This document shows positions 54,015 to 62,306 of a stretch of DNA of 64,000 nucleotides, piece after piece. A model generated the notes under the pieces. It was not told the DNA's origin. It worked only from the letters and a program-made list of their open reading frames with translations, and searched no databases. The translations under genes were made by a program, and so were the position numbers. Positions within the stretch are counted from its first letter, which is position 1; each line of letters opens with the position of its first letter. This DNA comes from CAYPNF01 sp964411985 (GTDB lineage Bacteria; Verrucomicrobiota; Verrucomicrobiia; Limisphaerales; J093): assembly GCA_964411985.1 (NCBI GenBank), contig CAYPNF010000043.1:1-64000 (forward strand), read 5' to 3'.

Positions 54015-55997
54015 ATGAACCAACCGGATCCGGCTTTCGATCCCGCGGCTGCCACCGCGAAGTCTGCCTCATCGCCTGATAAACCCTCCGAGACTGTCCT
54101 GGACCGAAACGAAGTCCCGCTTTGCATTGAGGGTTTTCAGGGAACCCCCGAGGAGGTGGAGAAGCAGTGGTTCGAGAAGGTCTACCGCGGACGCGGTGAT
54201 ATCATGCCCCAACTCACCTTCCGCGCCCTGGCGATGGGCTCGGTGCTGGGCGGTGTGCTTTCCCTGACCAACCTCTACATCGGGCTCAAGGCCGGGTGGG
54301 GATTCGGAGTGGCGATTACGGCCTGCATCCTCTCCTATTCCATCTGGAAGGGCTTTCTCTGGACAGGCATGGCCAAGACGGAGATGACGATCCTCGAAAA
54401 CAACTGCATGCAGTCGGCGGCCAGCGCGGCGGGCTATTCAACCGGGACCACTTTAATTTCGGCCTTTGCGGCGTATATCCTGATTACGGGCAAGCCCCTG
54501 CCCTTGGGTCTGACACTCGCCTGGGTCTTCGCCTTGGCGGTCCTGGGAGTCACGATGGCCATCCCGATGAAAAGGCAGATGATCAACGTGGAGCAATTGC
54601 GTTTTCCGAGCGGCACAGCGGCGGCCGAAACCCTCCGGGCCCTCTACTCGAAGGGCGAGGCCGGAATGAGGGCCACCAAGGGGCTGGGAATCGCAGGAAT
54701 CCTTGCGGCGTTCAGCACGTTTCTGACCGACGGCTTGCGGTTGATCAGTCAGAGCCTGGAACCGTTTCAGCTTGGTTCTCTCGTCAACAAACTGAACGAA
54801 GTCACCTTCGGACAGACCTGGATCAGCCGGACGGTCATGTTCAACTGGGACCCCATCTTCATCGCCGCCGGCGCGCTGACCGGCCTGAGGGTCGGCATCA
54901 GTATGCTCGTGAGCGGCACCCTCTGCTGGGTCGTGTATTTGCCGATCATTCAGGATCAAGGCCTCGTCGAAGGAACCAAGTACCGCGACGTGGTGCAGTG
55001 GACGCTCTGGGGAGGCACCGCTTGCATGGTCAGCTCGGGCCTGTTGAGTTTTCTCCTCCAATGGAAAACCTCGCTGCGAGCGTTTCGTAATCTGGGCAAG
55101 ATGTTCAAGCGCACGAAGGTCACCGACGACCCGATGGATGCGATCGAAGCCCCTATGTCCTGGTTCCTCGTCGGGCAGGTCGTCTCTCTCGCCTTCATCG
55201 GTTACCTAGCCAAAGTGACATTCGACATGCCTTACTGGCTTTCGGCTCTGGCCTTGGTCATGTCCTTCGTTCTCTCCCTCGTCGCCTGCCGGGTCACGGG
55301 CGAAACCGACACGACACCGGTCGGTGCCATGGGTCAGATCACGCAGCTGACGGTGGGGGCTCTCCACCCAGGCAGTGCCACCACCACCCTGATGAGTGCC
55401 AACGTGGTATCGAGCGCCGCCATCTCCTCTGCCGACCTCCTGACGGATCTGAAGAGCGGATACCTTCTGGGGGCGAATCCGCGGAAACAGTTCCTCGCTC
55501 AGTTCGCGGGGATCTTCACCGGCACCATCATTTCGGTGCTCGCCTTCTCGGTCATGGTACCCAGCGCGGAGGTGTTGGGTTCCGACCAATTCCCTGCGCC
55601 CGCTGCGCAGAACTGGCGCGCGGTGGCCATCGCGATGAGCCGCGGGATTGGAGACCTCCACCCCGTGAAGAAATGGTCCATAGCCATCGGGGCGGGGTTG
55701 GGGATTTTCCTGGCGATTCTGCCGGTACTCTTCCCCAAGAAAGCGAAATACATCCCCTCCGCCGCCGGGGTGGGGCTTTCCTGGACTTTCCACTGGTACT
55801 ACAGCCTCTTGTTTTTCCTCGGAGGCCTCATCGGATGGATTTTTAGTGTCAAAAAACCCAAGGCGGCGGAAGAACTGACCTTCCCCGTGGCCTCGGGAGT
55901 CATCGCCGGAGGGTCGCTGATGGGGGTGGTTTTGGTGTTCTGGGAAAACGGACCGGCCATGCTGAAGAAGTTGTTGGAGCAACTGCTTGGACGATAG
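54015..55997 (+). CDS. OPT-family oligopeptide transporter
   Basis: A 660-residue membrane protein with about 14-16 helices. The family's opening motif is seen as PQLTFRALAMGSVLGGVLSLTNLYIGLKAGWGFG. Further signs: NNCMQSAASAAGYSTG, MKRQMINVEQLRFPSGTAAAETLR and TTTLMSANVVSSAAISSADLLTDLKSGYLLGANPRKQF, all typical of the bacterial OPT branch that imports small peptides or metal chelates. The start at 54015 was chosen because the 113 codons upstream in frame are repeat-like and not conserved, while MNQPDPAFDP leads into the OPT domain. It is followed closely by the minus-strand anti-sigma-like gene (convergent, 7 bp). Confidence 0.9.
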   Translation: MNQPDPAFDPAAATAKSASSPDKPSETVLDRNEVPLCIEGFQGTPEEVEKQWFEKVYRGRGDIMPQLTFRALAMGSVLGGVLSLTNLYIGLKAGWGFGVAITACILSYSIWKGFLWTGMAKTEMTILENNCMQSAASAAGYSTGTTLISAFAAYILITGKPLPLGLTLAWVFALAVLGVTMAIPMKRQMINVEQLRFPSGTAAAETLRALYSKGEAGMRATKGLGIAGILAAFSTFLTDGLRLISQSLEPFQLGSLVNKLNEVTFGQTWISRTVMFNWDPIFIAAGALTGLRVGISMLVSGTLCWVVYLPIIQDQGLVEGTKYRDVVQWTLWGGTACMVSSGLLSFLLQWKTSLRAFRNLGKMFKRTKVTDDPMDAIEAPMSWFLVGQVVSLAFIGYLAKVTFDMPYWLSALALVMSFVLSLVACRVTGETDTTPVGAMGQITQLTVGALHPGSATTTLMSANVVSSAAISSADLLTDLKSGYLLGANPRKQFLAQFAGIFTGTIISVLAFSVMVPSAEVLGSDQFPAPAAQNWRAVAIAMSRGIGDLHPVKKWSIAIGAGLGIFLAILPVLFPKKAKYIPSAAGVGLSWTFHWYYSLLFFLGGLIGWIFSVKKPKAAEELTFPVASGVIAGGSLMGVVLVFWENGPAMLKKLLEQLLGR

Positions 55998-56004
55998 CCG
56001 GCGC

Positions 56005-56535
56005 TCAGGGCCGACCGGGAGTGGGGCCTGAGGGCAGGCTGGCCACCAGAAAATCCGCGGTGGCGAGCGCGTCCTGGCGCAACCGGTCCCACTCCTCCTG
56101 GAGCGGCGCTACGACCTGCTTTGGAAGGGAGAGGGCAGCGCGCTCGGCAAGTGCATGGGGACTGGGGAGGCTCATGCTCTGGGGATCAACCCTCACAGCG
56201 GAGGGCGTTGAGGGAGGGCGGGTCCAAAAGACCGTAAAACCTGCCGCGAGAGCTACCGCAAGTGAAGCCATCGCCAGGCGCATCGTGGCCGGGCGAGGTC
56301 CGCGATCCACCTGCCGGTTTCGGGAGGCAGCCAATCGCACCGACTTCATGATTCCGCTGTGGAGGTCGGGAGGAATCTCACCCGAAGCCGCCTGGCGATT
56401 CCGCAAGTAGGTGTCCAACGCTCGATGCCGGTTTGGCAGGCCTGAAAGCTCGGAGCTATCCGCCTGCCGCGAGGGAGTCTTCCGACGGGCATCGGTTAAG
56501 AAAGAGTCGGCGAGATCGCGCATCCAACGAATCAT
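56005..56535 (-). CDS. Membrane-anchored putative anti-sigma factor
   Basis: A 176-residue protein with one membrane segment at about 85-105 (MRLAMASLAVALAAGFTVFW). The N-terminal 80 residues are basic and polar (LDTYLRNRQAASGEIPPDLHSGIMKSVRLAASR), which fits a cytoplasmic sigma-binding part, though no clear zinc-binding HxxxCxxC motif is seen. The periplasmic part is short. It follows the ECF sigma factor gene by 12 bp on the same strand, the usual place for an anti-sigma factor. That role is inferred from location and topology. Confidence 0.55.
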   Translation of the reverse strand: MIRWMRDLADSFLTDARRKTPSRQADSSELSGLPNRHRALDTYLRNRQAASGEIPPDLHSGIMKSVRLAASRNRQVDRGPRPATMRLAMASLAVALAAGFTVFWTRPPSTPSAVRVDPQSMSLPSPHALAERAALSLPKQVVAPLQEEWDRLRQDALATADFLVASLPSGPTPGRP

Positions 56536-56547
56536 GGTTTTACCTCC

Positions 56548-57189
56548 TCAAAATGAGTTGAGCCGACGAGGCGGGAGACACCTCGTTTCCGTCCAGGCGA
56601 GGGCGACTGGCCCGCCCTGCTCTGGGCTCTTGGACGCCGCCCCGGGGCTCCAGTGGCTGAGAAGCGCCTGGCGGGCACGAAAGAGAATCACTTTTGCATG
56701 AACCAAGGAGATTCCCATGGCGGCCGCCACTTCCTCAACGGACATCTCTTCGCGGTAGCGGAACCACAAAGCCGTGAACTGTTTTTCCGAGAGGATCCCC
56801 TGCATTTCCTGCCACAGACTCTGCTGCTCCTCCCTTTCCGCCAACAATCGCCCCGGATCCGTGGGCTCGATGCTCTCGGGTGCGGATTCCAGCGGCTCAA
56901 AGGTGCGGCCTCGCTGGTGATCCACCAGTTTCCTTCTGGCAATCTGGAAAAGCCAGGGTGAAAAAGGGCGTCCCAACTCGAAACGATCCAGGCCCAGATA
57001 AGCAGCGACAAAGCTAACCTGAGTCACATCTTTGGCGTCAGCGTCACTGTTGCATCCAGCGCGCACGTAGTGGAACACCCGGGCCTCAAAGCGGTGAACG
57101 AGTTGCTCGAAGCTATCCATGCACCCCGTACGACTCCGCTGCACGAGAGTCGAATCATCCGCGGACTGGGGCCAGGAGTCGGAGGGCAT
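56548..57189 (-). CDS. ECF sigma-70 family factor
   Basis: A 213-residue RNA polymerase sigma factor. Region 2 covers about residues 20-95 (FEQLVHRFEARVFHYVRAGCNSDADAKDVTQVSFVAAYLGLDRFELGRPFSPWLFQIARRKLVDHQRGR). Region 4 covers about 125-180 (LSEKQFTALWFRYREEMSVEEVAAAMGISLVHAKVILFRARQALL), the helix-turn-helix that binds the -35 element. The start at 57189 lies 1 bp after the stop of the exported protein gene, so the two are in one unit. It is about 30 residues longer than many ECF factors at the C terminus. It would direct transcription of a regulon, possibly its own operon. Confidence 0.88.
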   Translation of the reverse strand: MPSDSWPQSADDSTLVQRSRTGCMDSFEQLVHRFEARVFHYVRAGCNSDADAKDVTQVSFVAAYLGLDRFELGRPFSPWLFQIARRKLVDHQRGRTFEPLESAPESIEPTDPGRLLAEREEQQSLWQEMQGILSEKQFTALWFRYREEMSVEEVAAAMGISLVHAKVILFRARQALLSHWSPGAASKSPEQGGPVALAWTETRCLPPRRLNSF

Positions 57190-57190
57190 G

Positions 57191-58150
57191 TTATGGTTTG
57201 GGCTCAGCCGGCCGTTTCTTCCCAGCCATCTTCTGTTGAAGGAGTGCAACCAACTCATCCGACGGCATCTTGGCTGCGGCACTGACCTGCTTACCCTCCT
57301 GCGCGAAGGATAACACCTGGGAAAGACGTACCGCCTGAGGATTCTCCGTCTGCAGTGAGAGCAGCGCCGCCATTCCTTGGCCCACCGACTGCAACTGGCG
57401 GGCCACTTCGTCGCTCGCCGCTTCCAAGCGGAGTTGGAGCACGAAATCCGCCCCTGCTTCGGCCGCGGTGGCACTCAACCCGCTGGCCTGGCGCAGCACC
57501 GCGGCATTCGGGACATTCTCTGGGACATCCAACTTCCTGGCGACCCCCGACAAGATGGTCTTTTCTTTCGAAGTTCCGAGCCCGGCAAAGACCGAAGAAG
57601 TCCCCAGGCTGGGACGCTTCCGATCCAGCACATCCAGAACCTCGGAAACGCGCTGGGCCTTCGCGCCCATCACCAGCACTCCGGGGGAGTAAAGGCAGCC
57701 ATGCGTCCTCTGGTCCACCCCGGTTTGCGCGCTTTTCTTTTCATCCATCCAACTGCGGATGATGTGGGTCCCGTGCTTTTCCTCCTTGGGGTCGCGGGCG
57801 GCCTTGGCCAAGGTGGCAAGGCGTTCGGCATCGAAGGTGCCGTACAGAATCACCGTGGAATCCTCTTTGTCCTGGGTGGGACTGGAGAGAGTGATGCCGT
57901 TCAAGTGCTTGCGAAGGTCGAAATTGAAGATGGCGAAAACTGCGGCGATTTTGTCCTGAGCCTCGGGTTTTTCCATCTCTTTCATCAGGAATTGGCCCAC
58001 TTTCGAGGCTTTCAACTGTTCCACATCCAAGTGCACCACCCAGGCTGCGTCGGTGGTGACATGGCCACGCTGCACTGGTCCCGCGTGGACCGGGGAACAG
58101 GCCAAGCCAACGGCCAAGGCCGTCAACCCCAAGAAGACTTTCGTAATCAT
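57191..58150 (-). CDS. Exported protein of unknown function, first gene of the sigma unit
   Basis: A 319-residue protein with a signal peptide (MITKVFLGLTALAVGLACSPVHA, start at 58150 in place of a longer frame). The mature part (WVVHLDVEQLKASKVGQFLMKEM, RKHLNGITLSSP, STVILYGTFDAERLATLAKAA, VARKLDVPENVPNAAVLRQASG) has the alternating alpha/beta layout of DUF3352-like proteins and possibly of the exported proteins in which each domain monitors an exported component; no family is certain. It is the first gene of a unit with the sigma factor and anti-sigma-like genes, 1 bp from the sigma gene. A sensor or target role in envelope stress is possible. Confidence 0.6.
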   Translation of the reverse strand: MITKVFLGLTALAVGLACSPVHAGPVQRGHVTTDAAWVVHLDVEQLKASKVGQFLMKEMEKPEAQDKIAAVFAIFNFDLRKHLNGITLSSPTQDKEDSTVILYGTFDAERLATLAKAARDPKEEKHGTHIIRSWMDEKKSAQTGVDQRTHGCLYSPGVLVMGAKAQRVSEVLDVLDRKRPSLGTSSVFAGLGTSKEKTILSGVARKLDVPENVPNAAVLRQASGLSATAAEAGADFVLQLRLEAASDEVARQLQSVGQGMAALLSLQTENPQAVRLSQVLSFAQEGKQVSAAAKMPSDELVALLQQKMAGKKRPAEPKP

Positions 58151-58233
58151 AGCACTTTCAGAACCCAACATTGTTTCGCCTACGACCGGCAGGAGCCGTT
58201 CTCCTGAGTAGTACGGATGCGGCCGGGTGAAGG

Positions 58234-59385
58234 TTACAGGGCCAACTCGAGAACGACCTTGACCACGTCCTGAACTGTGATCGAAGTCATGCAGCGGAAG
58301 TCAATCGGGCAATCCCTGAGGTAACAGGGGGAGCAGACAGCCTTTCCGCGCAGGACACGGCACTCGTTGGCTCCAGGCAGGCCCGGGCAGGTGAGTTCGG
58401 GAGATGTGCTGCCAAACACGGCGACCACGGGAGTCTTGAGCGCGGCAGCCAGATGCATCGGGCCAGTATCGTTGGACACCAGGACTGTACAATGTTTCAA
58501 CAAGGCACAGAGATCCCGTAGTTCGGTCTTTCCAGCGAGGTTGATCACCATGGGATCCAAGCCACGCGCCCCGCTTCGGCCCAGACCCGCGAGAATGTCA
58601 CCTTCGATCGCAGCGGCCAATTTGGTGTCCGAGGCTCCTCCCAGAATCATCCACCCGCAGGAGAGCTTGCGGCTCAACTGGATCGCGGCCGCGGAGAAAC
58701 GTTCCCGCGGCCAGCGCTTGGCCGCCCCGTACTCAGCCCCAGGGTTGATGGCGAGCCACATGCGTTTTCGTCCAGAGGAGGAGAGGAGGCCGAACCGCTT
58801 GGCAGCCACCTCCAATTCCTCGGGCAGAACGCGGACCACCGGGGCCAGAGGAGTGGGCGAAGCCCCAATTTGGGCCGTCAGATGCAGATAATTGTAGATA
58901 TGGTGAGCCCCGGGAGGGAGAGGTTCACGCGGTGGGAGCCGCTTCTTGGAAGCTACGAGGTCTTTCACTTCGCCCGGCTTGTACTTCCTCATCTTCACGT
59001 GGTCAGCCCGCGGTGCCACCGGATGGGTCAGGAGCCAGCGGCGCCACTCGCTCTCGAAACCGACCCGGATGGGGATTTGCGCCATGAACAGCTCCAGAGC
59101 TGACCTCGGGGAGTTGGGAAAAGCAATGCCCAGGTCGAACTTCTCCGACCTGAGGCGCTTGGCGACGGTCCAGGGAGTGTCCAACCGGGAGAGGGTGATG
59201 AGGCCGTCCACGGCTGGGTGTTCCACCCACATGCCCGCCAACTTTTCCTGGGTAACCATGGCGATGTAGGCGGCGGGAAACGCTTGCCGGAGCCGCATCA
59301 GAGCAGGTGTGCTCATCACCGCGTCCCCCAGCCAATTCACACCGCGAACCACTAGCCTTCCTGGAACTGGATCTAACTTGATCAT
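58234..59385 (-). CDS. waaF: Glycosyltransferase family 9 (heptosyltransferase-like)
   Basis: A 383-residue GT9 glycosyltransferase. The N-terminal motif RGVNWLGDAVMSTPALMRLRQAFP and the C-terminal TVLVSNDTGPMHLAAALKTPVVAVFGSTSPELTCP (donor-binding D and H) are the signatures of ADP-heptose:LPS heptosyltransferases. The gene symbol is by family similarity only (WaaF-like); relatives outside Proteobacteria may use other sugars. The start at 59385 (MIKLDPVPG) was chosen since the longer frame adds unrelated residues. It ends the operon lpxK-acyltransferase-GT9, with 26 bp from the acyltransferase gene. It acts in the cytoplasm on the core of lipopolysaccharide. Confidence 0.85.
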   Translation of the reverse strand: MIKLDPVPGRLVVRGVNWLGDAVMSTPALMRLRQAFPAAYIAMVTQEKLAGMWVEHPAVDGLITLSRLDTPWTVAKRLRSEKFDLGIAFPNSPRSALELFMAQIPIRVGFESEWRRWLLTHPVAPRADHVKMRKYKPGEVKDLVASKKRLPPREPLPPGAHHIYNYLHLTAQIGASPTPLAPVVRVLPEELEVAAKRFGLLSSSGRKRMWLAINPGAEYGAAKRWPRERFSAAAIQLSRKLSCGWMILGGASDTKLAAAIEGDILAGLGRSGARGLDPMVINLAGKTELRDLCALLKHCTVLVSNDTGPMHLAAALKTPVVAVFGSTSPELTCPGLPGANECRVLRGKAVCSPCYLRDCPIDFRCMTSITVQDVVKVVLELAL

Positions 59386-59411
59386 GACCACCGATTCTCT
59401 TCGCCAGACTT

Positions 59412-60362
59412 CTAGTTTTCCAAACCCACCGTCGCTTGCTCCGCCTTGGAATGCAACTCCGAAGAGGCGTTTCGGACACCTCTTTCCGATCTCGGCTTCC
59501 AGCGGTTGTGGACCCAAAACCAGTTGGCCGGATCCCGTCGCACGCCTACCTCCAGGGCCCGGTTGACATCCAGGGAGATCTCCTCGACGGACCGAGTTCT
59601 GCCGTCCTGCTGGGTGGGGATCTCCGGGCTGATTTCGATCCGCCACTGCGCCAAACCCACTCGATAGCAGATGGCGACGTGCAAAGGGAGGTGGTAACGG
59701 AGCGCGAAGACCGCCGGGGCGGGATTCACGGAGCATTCCCGGCCCAGGAAAGGGAGCCAGAGTCCCTTGTCCCCGCCATGCTGGTCGGCCAGCAGGCCAA
59801 CGACGATCGACTGCTGGCTGAGGGCGTCTCGCAACGCGCGCCCCTCGGTGCGGCGCTCAAAATAGAGACAGCCCGATTGGCTCCGCAGCTGCTGCAGGAG
59901 CCGGTTCATGGAAGGCTGACGCAAGGCCCGATACGTCGTGGCGAACTGCAGTCCGCTGACAAAGTGGTTCGCTTTGGCGTAAAGCTCAAAATTCCCGAAG
60001 TGCCCGATGGCAACCACCCTTGAACCTGATGCCTGCCCATTCCCCCCACGAAGATGCTCGCTACCCTCCACGGTAAGCACTTCGCGGATTCCCTCCCCAG
60101 GCATCCCTACGGTCTTTACGGCCGCGGCGAAGTTCTCCCCGATCCTCCGGAAGGTCTCCTTCACCAGCTTGGCGATTTCTTGCGGCGACTTTTCGGCCCC
60201 AAGGGCAAGGCTCATGTTCCGAAAGGCCACACGCCGGTGACGGAGGTCCAAAGCCCAAGCCATGGCCCCTCCGACCCTACCGAGCCGCGCCACCATCCTC
60301 AGCGGAAGCCTCTGCAAGAGCCAAAGGCCAGGGCGCACGATCAGATAGAGCAAGGTATCCAT
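59412..60362 (-). CDS. LpxL/HtrB-like lysophospholipid/lipid A acyltransferase
   Basis: A 316-residue membrane-associated acyltransferase of the LpxL/HtrB/MsbB family. The catalytic His-acid box is GHFGNFE (H121, E126). GLLADQHGGDKGLWLPFLGRECSVNPAPAVFALRYHLPL matches the family block that includes the DQ(x)8 motif and the fatty-acid-binding site. One amphipathic or membrane helix lies at the start (LYLIVRPGLWLLQRLPLRMVA). It would add a secondary acyl chain to lipid A. It lies 6 bp after lpxK on the same strand, which supports lipid A as the acceptor. Confidence 0.86.
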   Translation of the reverse strand: MDTLLYLIVRPGLWLLQRLPLRMVARLGRVGGAMAWALDLRHRRVAFRNMSLALGAEKSPQEIAKLVKETFRRIGENFAAAVKTVGMPGEGIREVLTVEGSEHLRGGNGQASGSRVVAIGHFGNFELYAKANHFVSGLQFATTYRALRQPSMNRLLQQLRSQSGCLYFERRTEGRALRDALSQQSIVVGLLADQHGGDKGLWLPFLGRECSVNPAPAVFALRYHLPLHVAICYRVGLAQWRIEISPEIPTQQDGRTRSVEEISLDVNRALEVGVRRDPANWFWVHNRWKPRSERGVRNASSELHSKAEQATVGLEN

Positions 60363-60368
60363 CTCCGA

Positions 60369-61541
60369 TCACCGGAAGCATATCTGGCGGACACATTCCT
60401 GGAAATCGCGTGCCCCACGGACGATCTTGATCTCCACCCGCATGAAAAGAATGGAAAGATCACGCCGGTCCAGCTTGGGAAAGCGCACGGCGTCTTTCTG
60501 GGTCGTAAGAATGATGGCAGCCCCCCGTTTCTTGGCCCGGTTAATCGCATTCAGAACTTCCTGCTGGGTAAATCGGTGATGATCCGCGAAACGCTTGCTG
60601 TAAACCAACTCCGCCCCCAGCTTGATGAGGCTCTGCTCAAAACTCTCAGGTTGGGCGATCCCGCTCAGGGAACCAACCTTCTTCCCCTTCAACCAATCCA
60701 AGCCAAACCGCTCACCTTTGAATACATCCTCAAAGTACAAAGGACTATGAACGCACTCCACGATGCTCGCGCTTGGGTTGTAGCGAGCAATACGCGTGCG
60801 CAGGGCAGCGGTGTTACCGTCGCTCTTGGTAATGAAAATCGTGCTGGCGCGGGCCAAGTGGGAGGGGGGTTCACGGAGAGTGCCGCGCGGCAACATGTAC
60901 TCGTTGCCAAAAGGCTGCTGGCAATCGATCAAAACAATGTCGCGCCTCCGTCCCTGAAGCCGCCAGTACTGGAAGCCATCGTCCAGCAACAGCGTGTCAC
61001 ACCCAAACTTCTCGATCGCGTAGAGCCCCCCCTTCACGCGGTCTTTGTCCACCAGGACGACCACGTCCTTCAGGTTGGAGGCCAGCATGTAGGGTTCATC
61101 GCCCGCTGTCTCGCTGTCGAGGAGCAACGATTTCCCATCCGAGACCACCCGCGGAGGCGTGGAATCATCACGAAAGGTGAGCTTGTTCACCAGCCGGCGG
61201 GTCAGAGGGGGGGGCTTGGAGCGATACCCCCGGGACAGAATGGCCACCTTTCTTCCCTGGTCCTGCAGTTCCCGGGCAAACTTCTCCACCACAGGCGTTT
61301 TCCCCGTGCCGCCCACGGTCAGGTTGCCAATCGCAATAACCTGCACCCCCAACGTGGAGTCGCGAATAATGCGGAGGTTGTAAAGCAGGCGGCGGATCCT
61401 GACCAGGACCTCGAAGACCCGGGACATGGCGAACAGAACTCCCCGGACCGTCGCCGCCCGTTTGCCGCGGCGCTGGCCGAAGATGACTTCCAGGACGAAA
61501 GTCTCGGTGGCTTCCATCCATGCCCTGACAGTTTCGCGCAT
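60369..61541 (-). CDS. lpxK: Tetraacyldisaccharide 4'-kinase LpxK
   Basis: A 390-residue LpxK that puts the 4'-phosphate on the lipid A precursor. The P-loop lies at residues 77-82 in IGNLTVGGTGKTP. Also seen are DDGFQYWRLQGRRRDIVLIDCQQPFGN, typical of LpxK, and the final catalytic parts with ADHHRFTQQEVLNAI and ILTTQKDAVRFP. It is longer than E. coli LpxK (328) mainly at the start, where about 50 residues precede the usual domain. The start at 61541 is the only ATG in the right place. It is the first enzyme of the lpxK-acyltransferase-GT9 unit. Confidence 0.92.
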   Translation of the reverse strand: MRETVRAWMEATETFVLEVIFGQRRGKRAATVRGVLFAMSRVFEVLVRIRRLLYNLRIIRDSTLGVQVIAIGNLTVGGTGKTPVVEKFARELQDQGRKVAILSRGYRSKPPPLTRRLVNKLTFRDDSTPPRVVSDGKSLLLDSETAGDEPYMLASNLKDVVVLVDKDRVKGGLYAIEKFGCDTLLLDDGFQYWRLQGRRRDIVLIDCQQPFGNEYMLPRGTLREPPSHLARASTIFITKSDGNTAALRTRIARYNPSASIVECVHSPLYFEDVFKGERFGLDWLKGKKVGSLSGIAQPESFEQSLIKLGAELVYSKRFADHHRFTQQEVLNAINRAKKRGAAIILTTQKDAVRFPKLDRRDLSILFMRVEIKIVRGARDFQECVRQICFR

Positions 61542-61582
61542 GAGCCCTCAGTCTGCCAAACCTGGCAGGCGTTGCAAGTCCC

Positions 61583-62224
61583 TCAACTAGGGGAAGGCGG
61601 AACCGATCGCAGAAAATAGATCAGCGCCAGGGTGTCGTACACAGCATGGCAGGCGACGGGAACCAGCAAATTCTGACTCGCCAGGAAGAGGGCTCCCAGA
61701 TAAAGGCCCACGACACTGGCGATGAGGGTGTAGGAACGGTTCACCGCGTGAGCCAGGCCAAAGATGAGGCTGGCGACCAGCAAAGCTCCCCACCATCCCA
61801 GGGGCGCCACCATCGCCCCTTGGATCACCCCCCGGAACAGCGCCTCCTCCCCAATCCCAGCCAACAAGGAGATCACGCTCAATTGCAGGACACTTTGGGT
61901 GCCGAACAGCGGGCGAAGTACTACTTCGAGGAAGACCCGGATCTCGACCGCCGGCCCCCAGGAAGATCCCAGGCTCCACACAAAAAACAGGAAGGGCGGG
62001 ACCGCTGCAAAGCTTCCGACGAGGAAATCCCGCCAGTCCCACCGGAACCGCGAGAGAATCGCCTGGTCTGTAAGCTGGCTCAAGCCAAGGGCCAAGATCA
62101 GCAAGCCCCCTTCAAAAAGGCAGGCCGTCCAGAATAGGCGTCGAGAGTTCACGAAAGAGTAGGTGCCAACCGTTGGAGAGGATGCGGGATCCGATCTGAA
62201 TCCGCGAGAGAAATTGGGGACCAT
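61583..62224 (-). CDS. CPBP-family intramembrane glutamic protease
   Basis: A 213-residue membrane protein of the CPBP (Abi, CAAX protease-like) family. The catalytic E126-E127 and R131 are in GIGEEALFRG; H159 (GLAHAV) and H193 (ACHAVYD) complete the metal-free glutamate site. It has about six helices. CPBP enzymes cut prenylated proteins, bacteriocins or anti-sigma factors in the membrane. It lies 41 bp upstream of lpxK on the same strand, so it may belong to the lipid A unit, though a link in function is not shown. It is divergent from the NhaD-like gene with 82 bp between, which is AT-rich. Confidence 0.85.
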   Translation of the reverse strand: MVPNFSRGFRSDPASSPTVGTYSFVNSRRLFWTACLFEGGLLILALGLSQLTDQAILSRFRWDWRDFLVGSFAAVPPFLFFVWSLGSSWGPAVEIRVFLEVVLRPLFGTQSVLQLSVISLLAGIGEEALFRGVIQGAMVAPLGWWGALLVASLIFGLAHAVNRSYTLIASVVGLYLGALFLASQNLLVPVACHAVYDTLALIYFLRSVPPSPS

Positions 62225-62306
62225 AAGATCCTAATCATTTGATCTCAAGTCATTAGCTATACTCATTGAAATAAGTTGACTTGGTCCAACCTCCCCCTTT
62301 AGGTTC

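Noticed and set aside
60054..61619. 521-codon plus-strand frame opposite lpxK
   Set aside because: It runs through lpxK and the acyltransferase gene, both with clear catalytic motifs, so it is a shadow.
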